A DNA stretch of 9,333 nt from assembly GCA_023384025.1 (NCBI GenBank), contig JAHDXX010000120.1, positions 1 through 9,333 of the forward strand, in the 5' to 3' direction. Position 1 is the first letter of the stretch. Every line of letters starts with the position of its first letter. Origin of the DNA: Sphingomonadaceae bacterium. GTDB lineage: Bacteria > Pseudomonadota > Alphaproteobacteria > Sphingomonadales > Sphingomonadaceae. The position numbers and the translations under genes were made by a program. Below the pieces are notes generated by a model, which was not told the origin of the DNA, did no database searches, and worked only from the letters and a program-made list of their open reading frames with translations. Below, in pieces: positions 6,541 to 9,333 of this stretch.

Positions 6541-7949
6541 TCAGGCCGCCTGAGCCTCAATCCGCGCGAGCGACTCTTCCCGTCCCAGCAGGACCAGCAC
6601 ATCGAAAATACCGGGCGACGTTGTTGTACCGGTCAGCGCGGCACGCATTGGCTGCGCCAGCTTGCCGAGACCCAGTCCGAGCTCCTCGGCGAGAGCCTTG
6701 GTAGTGGCTTCCAGCGCTTCGCTTGTCCAGTCGTTTTCAGCGGCGAGGCGGCCCGCAATTGTCGTCAGCAAGGCGCGGCCGGCATCGTCAAGCAAGGCGG
6801 CCGCCTTTTCGTTCATTGCCAGCGGTCGCCGGGCGAACAGGAAGGCCGCACCCTCTGCGAGTTCATTGGTATCGCGGGCACGCGGCTTGAGCACCGGCAT
6901 GGCCCGGACCAGCCGGTCCACGTCACTATCCGGCCCAAGCTGCCTGGCCACGATCTCTGCCAGCCTGCTGTCCTCGGCCTCGCGGATATAGTGGCCATTG
7001 AGATGCTGGAGCTTCTTCAGGTCGAACCGCGAGGGGCTCCGCCCGACCCCGTCGAGATCGAACAGGGCAATTGCCTCTTCGCGCGATATTTCTTCCCGGT
7101 CACCGTGCCCCCAGCCAAGGCGGAGCAGGTAGTTGAACAAAGCCTCGGGCAAGACGCCCATCTCGTCCCGATAGGCCTCCACCCCGACTGCACCATGCCG
7201 CTTGGACATCTTGGCTCCGTCCGGGCCGTGGATCAGGGGCACATGGGCATAGACCGGGTCGGGCCAACCGCCTTCGATTGCGTCCATCGCACGGATGATC
7301 GGCAGTTGCCGGAAGGCGTTGTTGAGATGGTCGTCACCGCGGATCACATGGGTCACCCCCATGTCGTGATCATCGACCACCACGGCGAGCATGTAAGTCG
7401 GCGTGCCGTCTGCGCGCAGCAGAATGTAGTCATCGATTTCGGCGTTCTGGACCGTGACTTCGCCCTGGACGCGGGCGACAATCGTCGTTGCGCCGTCGTT
7501 GGGGGTCTTCAGGCACCTTCCGGTGCCTCCGATGGATCGCGATCGCGCCAGCGCCCATCATAGCGCAACGGTTGCTTGTTGCGACGCTGTTCCTCGCGCA
7601 TCGCTTCCAGCTCTTCGGGGGTTGCGAAGCACTTGTAGGCATGCCCTGCGGCCAACAGGCTGTGCGCGACCTCGGCGTGCCTCCCGGCGCGTTGCGTCTG
7701 GAACACCGGTTCGGCGTCGAAGTCCAGGCCTAGCCAGGCGAGGCCTTCGAGGATCTTGTCGATCGCGTCCTTTGTGCTGCGCTTGAGGTCGGTATCCTCG
7801 ATCCGGAGCAGCACCTTGCCGCCATGGTGGCGCGCATAAAGCCAGTTGAACAGCGCCGTACGGGCGCCGCCAATGTGCAGGTAACCGGTCGGCGAAGGCG
7901 CGAACCGCGTGACCACCGGACCGGCCGCGTTGCCGCTATCGCTTGCCAT
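6541..7949 (-). pseudogene. gltX: Glutamyl-tRNA synthetase, frameshifted by an apparent small deletion
   Basis: Charges tRNA-Glu with glutamate. The gene is split into two frames. The N-terminal frame runs from ATG 7949 for 146 codons and meets a TGA at 7509-7511. It holds the nucleotide-binding motif APSPTGYLHIGGARTALFN (17-35, with HIGG at 25-28) and RIEDTD (49-54). The rest continues in another minus-strand frame from about 7509 to the TGA at 6541 (322 aa), with LRADGTPTYMLAVVVDDHDMG, the IRGDDHL element and the KMSKR loop (about 7198-7215). At the junction, family members read roughly A-P-x-V-V-R-L-K; here the alanine codon is followed by TG and then the lysine codon, so about 16 bases seem missing. 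The summed length (468 plus about 5) is normal for the family. A perfect hairpin lies on the junction. Either a real inactivating deletion or a sequencing or assembly error; the rest of the gene shows no decay. A ribosome site AGGAAAGGAA lies about 10 bases before the start. Confidence 0.9.
7511..7528. repeat. Perfect inverted repeat at the gltX frameshift point
   Basis: AGGCACC and GGTGCCT (7511-7517 and 7522-7528) flank a TTCC loop, giving a 7-bp GC-rich hairpin. The premature TGA of gltX (7509-7511) touches its edge. Such a hairpin is a plausible cause of slippage deletion in the cell or of read loss during sequencing. It lies inside a coding region, so a terminator role is not suggested. 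Confidence 0.6.
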
Positions 7950-7977
7950 GAACGCCGGTTTCCTTTCCTATTGTCAT
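7950..7977. promoter_or_regulatory. 28-bp divergent gap between gltX and comEC
   Basis: Only 28 bases separate the two divergent start codons. On the minus strand they carry the purine-rich ribosome site of gltX (AGGAAAGGAA, complement of about 7960-7969). On the plus strand no Shine-Dalgarno is seen before comEC. The gap is too short for two complete promoters, so promoter elements must overlap the coding sequences or each other. Confidence 0.45.
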
Positions 7978-9333
7978 ATGGCGATCAGCACCGCGCCTCT
8001 CGTGCCCATGGGGGAAGGGCCGGAACTGCCCGATGCTGCAGTGCAGCGCACTTGGCGCAAGGCCGTGCGCTTGTCCAGCCTTGCGGATCGCGCGGAGCAC
8101 TTTGTAAGCCATGCCGGGTTCGACCGGGCCCCGTGGCTGACGGTTGCCTTTGCCACCGGGATCGGGGCCTGGTTCCTGCTGGCCAGCCCGTGGCAGTGGT
8201 CAGCGGTGATCGGATTGGCCATGCTCGCAGCCATTGCTGCGGCGGCGATCTGGCGCCATGACGCAGGACGTAGCGGGCTGCGGCTGGCGATCGTGAGCCT
8301 CTCGCTGGCGCTCGCGGGAGGGGTGGGAGCGGTCTGGGTGAAGTCCGGACTGGTCGGAGCCGAACCGATAGAACGCCCCGTTGTTTCCGTAATCGAAGGG
8401 CGGGTGCTCGATCGGCAGGAGCAGGCAGCGGAAGGACGTGTCCGACTCATTCTGGCGATTCGTGATGCGACCAGCGGGGCAGCCCGCAAGGTCCGGGTCA
8501 ATGTGCCGCTTGAGCAGGCCTCAGGCGAAATGACCGAAGGCGCGATCGTGCGCCTGCGCGCGCGTCTTTCACCTCCCGCGCCGCCGCTGGTGCCCGGCGG
8601 TTATGATTTCGCCCGGCGCGCCTGGTTCGACGGGCTGGCGGCGACCGGTTCCGCCATCGGCCCGGTTTCTGTCCTGGAGCCAGCGTTACGGCAGGGTGGA
8701 CTCGCCTCGCTCCAGCGCTCGCTCGCGGGGCATGTCCGCGAACGGGTCACCGGTTCGGAAGGGGCAATCGCGGCGGCTTTCGCCAGCGGAGACCGCGGAT
8801 CGATCACGGAAGCCGATGACGTCGCGATGCGGGATTCAGGGCTCACGCACCTGCTTTCGATCAGCGGCGTCCACGTAAGTGCCGTGATCGCAGCCGCCTA
8901 TTTCCTGATGGCCAAGCTGCTGGCACTGTGGCCGTGGTTTGCGCTTCGGTTCCGGATTCCCCTGGTGGCGGCGGGCGCGGCGGCGATGGCCGGGATCGGC
9001 TACACCTTGCTGACCGGCGCCGAGGTGCCGACCGTACGCAGTTGCATCGGGGCGCTGCTGGTGCTGGCCGCGCTGGCCATCGGCAGGGAACCCCTCTCGA
9101 TCCGGATGCTCGCGGTGGCGGCATTCGCCGTTCTGCTGCTGTGGCCCGAGGCGCTGATCGGCCCAAGCTTCCAGATGAGCTTCGCCGCTGTCCTCGCCAT
9201 CGTCGCCCTGCACGAGAGCAGGCCGGTCAAGGCCTTCCTCGCCCCGCGCGAGGAGTGGTGGCTGTCGCGCCAGGGTCGCCGGCTTGTCATGCTGGTGGTG
9301 ACTGGGCTGGTGATCGAGGCGGCTCTCACGCCG
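7978..9333 (+). CDS. comEC: ComEC/Rec2 family DNA-uptake channel, partial at the right edge
   Basis: The family forms the inner-membrane channel that takes single-stranded DNA into the cytoplasm during natural transformation. The frame is open from ATG 7978 to the window edge (452 codons); C-terminal membrane helices, and any metallo-beta-lactamase-like domain, are outside. An N-terminal membrane region (helices about 52-69, 74-92 and 101-122) precedes a beta-rich DUF4131-like section (135-235) ending in PGGYDFARRAWFDGLAATG (206-224). The Competence domain begins at about 255 with the family hallmarks FASGDRGSI (268-276), AMRDSGLTHLLSISGVHVS (283-301), GAEVPTVRSCIGALL (347-361) and GPSFQMSFAAV (395-405). 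No Shine-Dalgarno precedes the start; an internal ATG at 8008 is an alternative. Divergent from gltX. Presence of comEC alone does not prove competence. Confidence 0.93.
   Translation, partial: MAISTAPLVPMGEGPELPDAAVQRTWRKAVRLSSLADRAEHFVSHAGFDRAPWLTVAFATGIGAWFLLASPWQWSAVIGLAMLAAIAAAAIWRHDAGRSGLRLAIVSLSLALAGGVGAVWVKSGLVGAEPIERPVVSVIEGRVLDRQEQAAEGRVRLILAIRDATSGAARKVRVNVPLEQASGEMTEGAIVRLRARLSPPAPPLVPGGYDFARRAWFDGLAATGSAIGPVSVLEPALRQGGLASLQRSLAGHVRERVTGSEGAIAAAFASGDRGSITEADDVAMRDSGLTHLLSISGVHVSAVIAAAYFLMAKLLALWPWFALRFRIPLVAAGAAAMAGIGYTLLTGAEVPTVRSCIGALLVLAALAIGREPLSIRMLAVAAFAVLLLWPEALIGPSFQMSFAAVLAIVALHESRPVKAFLAPREEWWLSRQGRRLVMLVVTGLVIEAALTP

Noticed and set aside
5004..6704. 566-codon open frame on the plus strand over the kinase end and gltA
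   Set aside because: It is antisense to gltA, which has all its catalytic motifs. Long antisense frames are expected from GC-rich third positions. The translation is Arg/Gly/Val-rich with no motif.
6406..7563. 385-codon plus-strand frame opposite gltX
   Set aside because: It mirrors gltX coding sequence on the other strand and extends into gltA; no independent evidence.
7430..7642. Third minus-strand frame across the gltX lesion as a possible bridging frame
   Set aside because: Its translation around the junction (VPEDPQRRRNDD) does not resemble GltX and it ends in a stop, so it neither restores the reading frame nor forms a separate gene.

Overview
The window looks like a GC-rich alphaproteobacterial chromosome, most likely Sphingomonadales (Erythrobacteraceae or Sphingomonadaceae type). 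This rests on codon use, the style of the GltA, GltX and ComEC proteins, and the gltA-gltX order with comEC divergent. The family assignment is from recall, not from a search. No RNA genes, insertion sequences, CRISPR arrays or phage genes were seen, and no gene-free stretch reaches 300 bases.

Left part (1-5212), the poorly characterised part. A partial minus-strand gene (1-1176) encodes an acidic N-terminus, two membrane helices and a very long coiled coil. A 73-bp divergent region separates it from a plus-strand run of four genes that reads as an operon: a 103-aa Hpt-like protein (1250-1561), a 393-aa protein with a soluble nucleotidyltransferase-like N-half and a multi-helix membrane C-half (1643-2824), a 322-aa mostly helical unknown (2846-3814) and a 464-aa histidine-kinase-like protein (3818-5212). 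Both recognisable phosphorelay proteins lack the phospho-accepting histidine: Leu55 in the Hpt-like protein and Pro244 in the kinase H-box. The kinase's ATP-binding boxes are intact. CtrA-like TTAA-type motifs lie upstream of the first and third genes of the run. Together this suggests a regulatory or cell-polarity module built from phosphotransfer-dead proteins, loosely recalling DivL and TipN of Caulobacter. That comparison is inference.

Right part (5217-9333), housekeeping. gltA (citrate synthase, minus) converges on the kinase gene with 4 bases between them, and both stop codons sit inside one perfect hairpin. Upstream of gltA on the same strand is gltX (glutamyl-tRNA synthetase). It is broken by a frameshift at about 7510, where roughly 16 bases appear to be missing next to a perfect 7-bp inverted repeat. 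comEC (DNA-uptake channel) starts 28 bp away on the opposite strand and runs off the right end.
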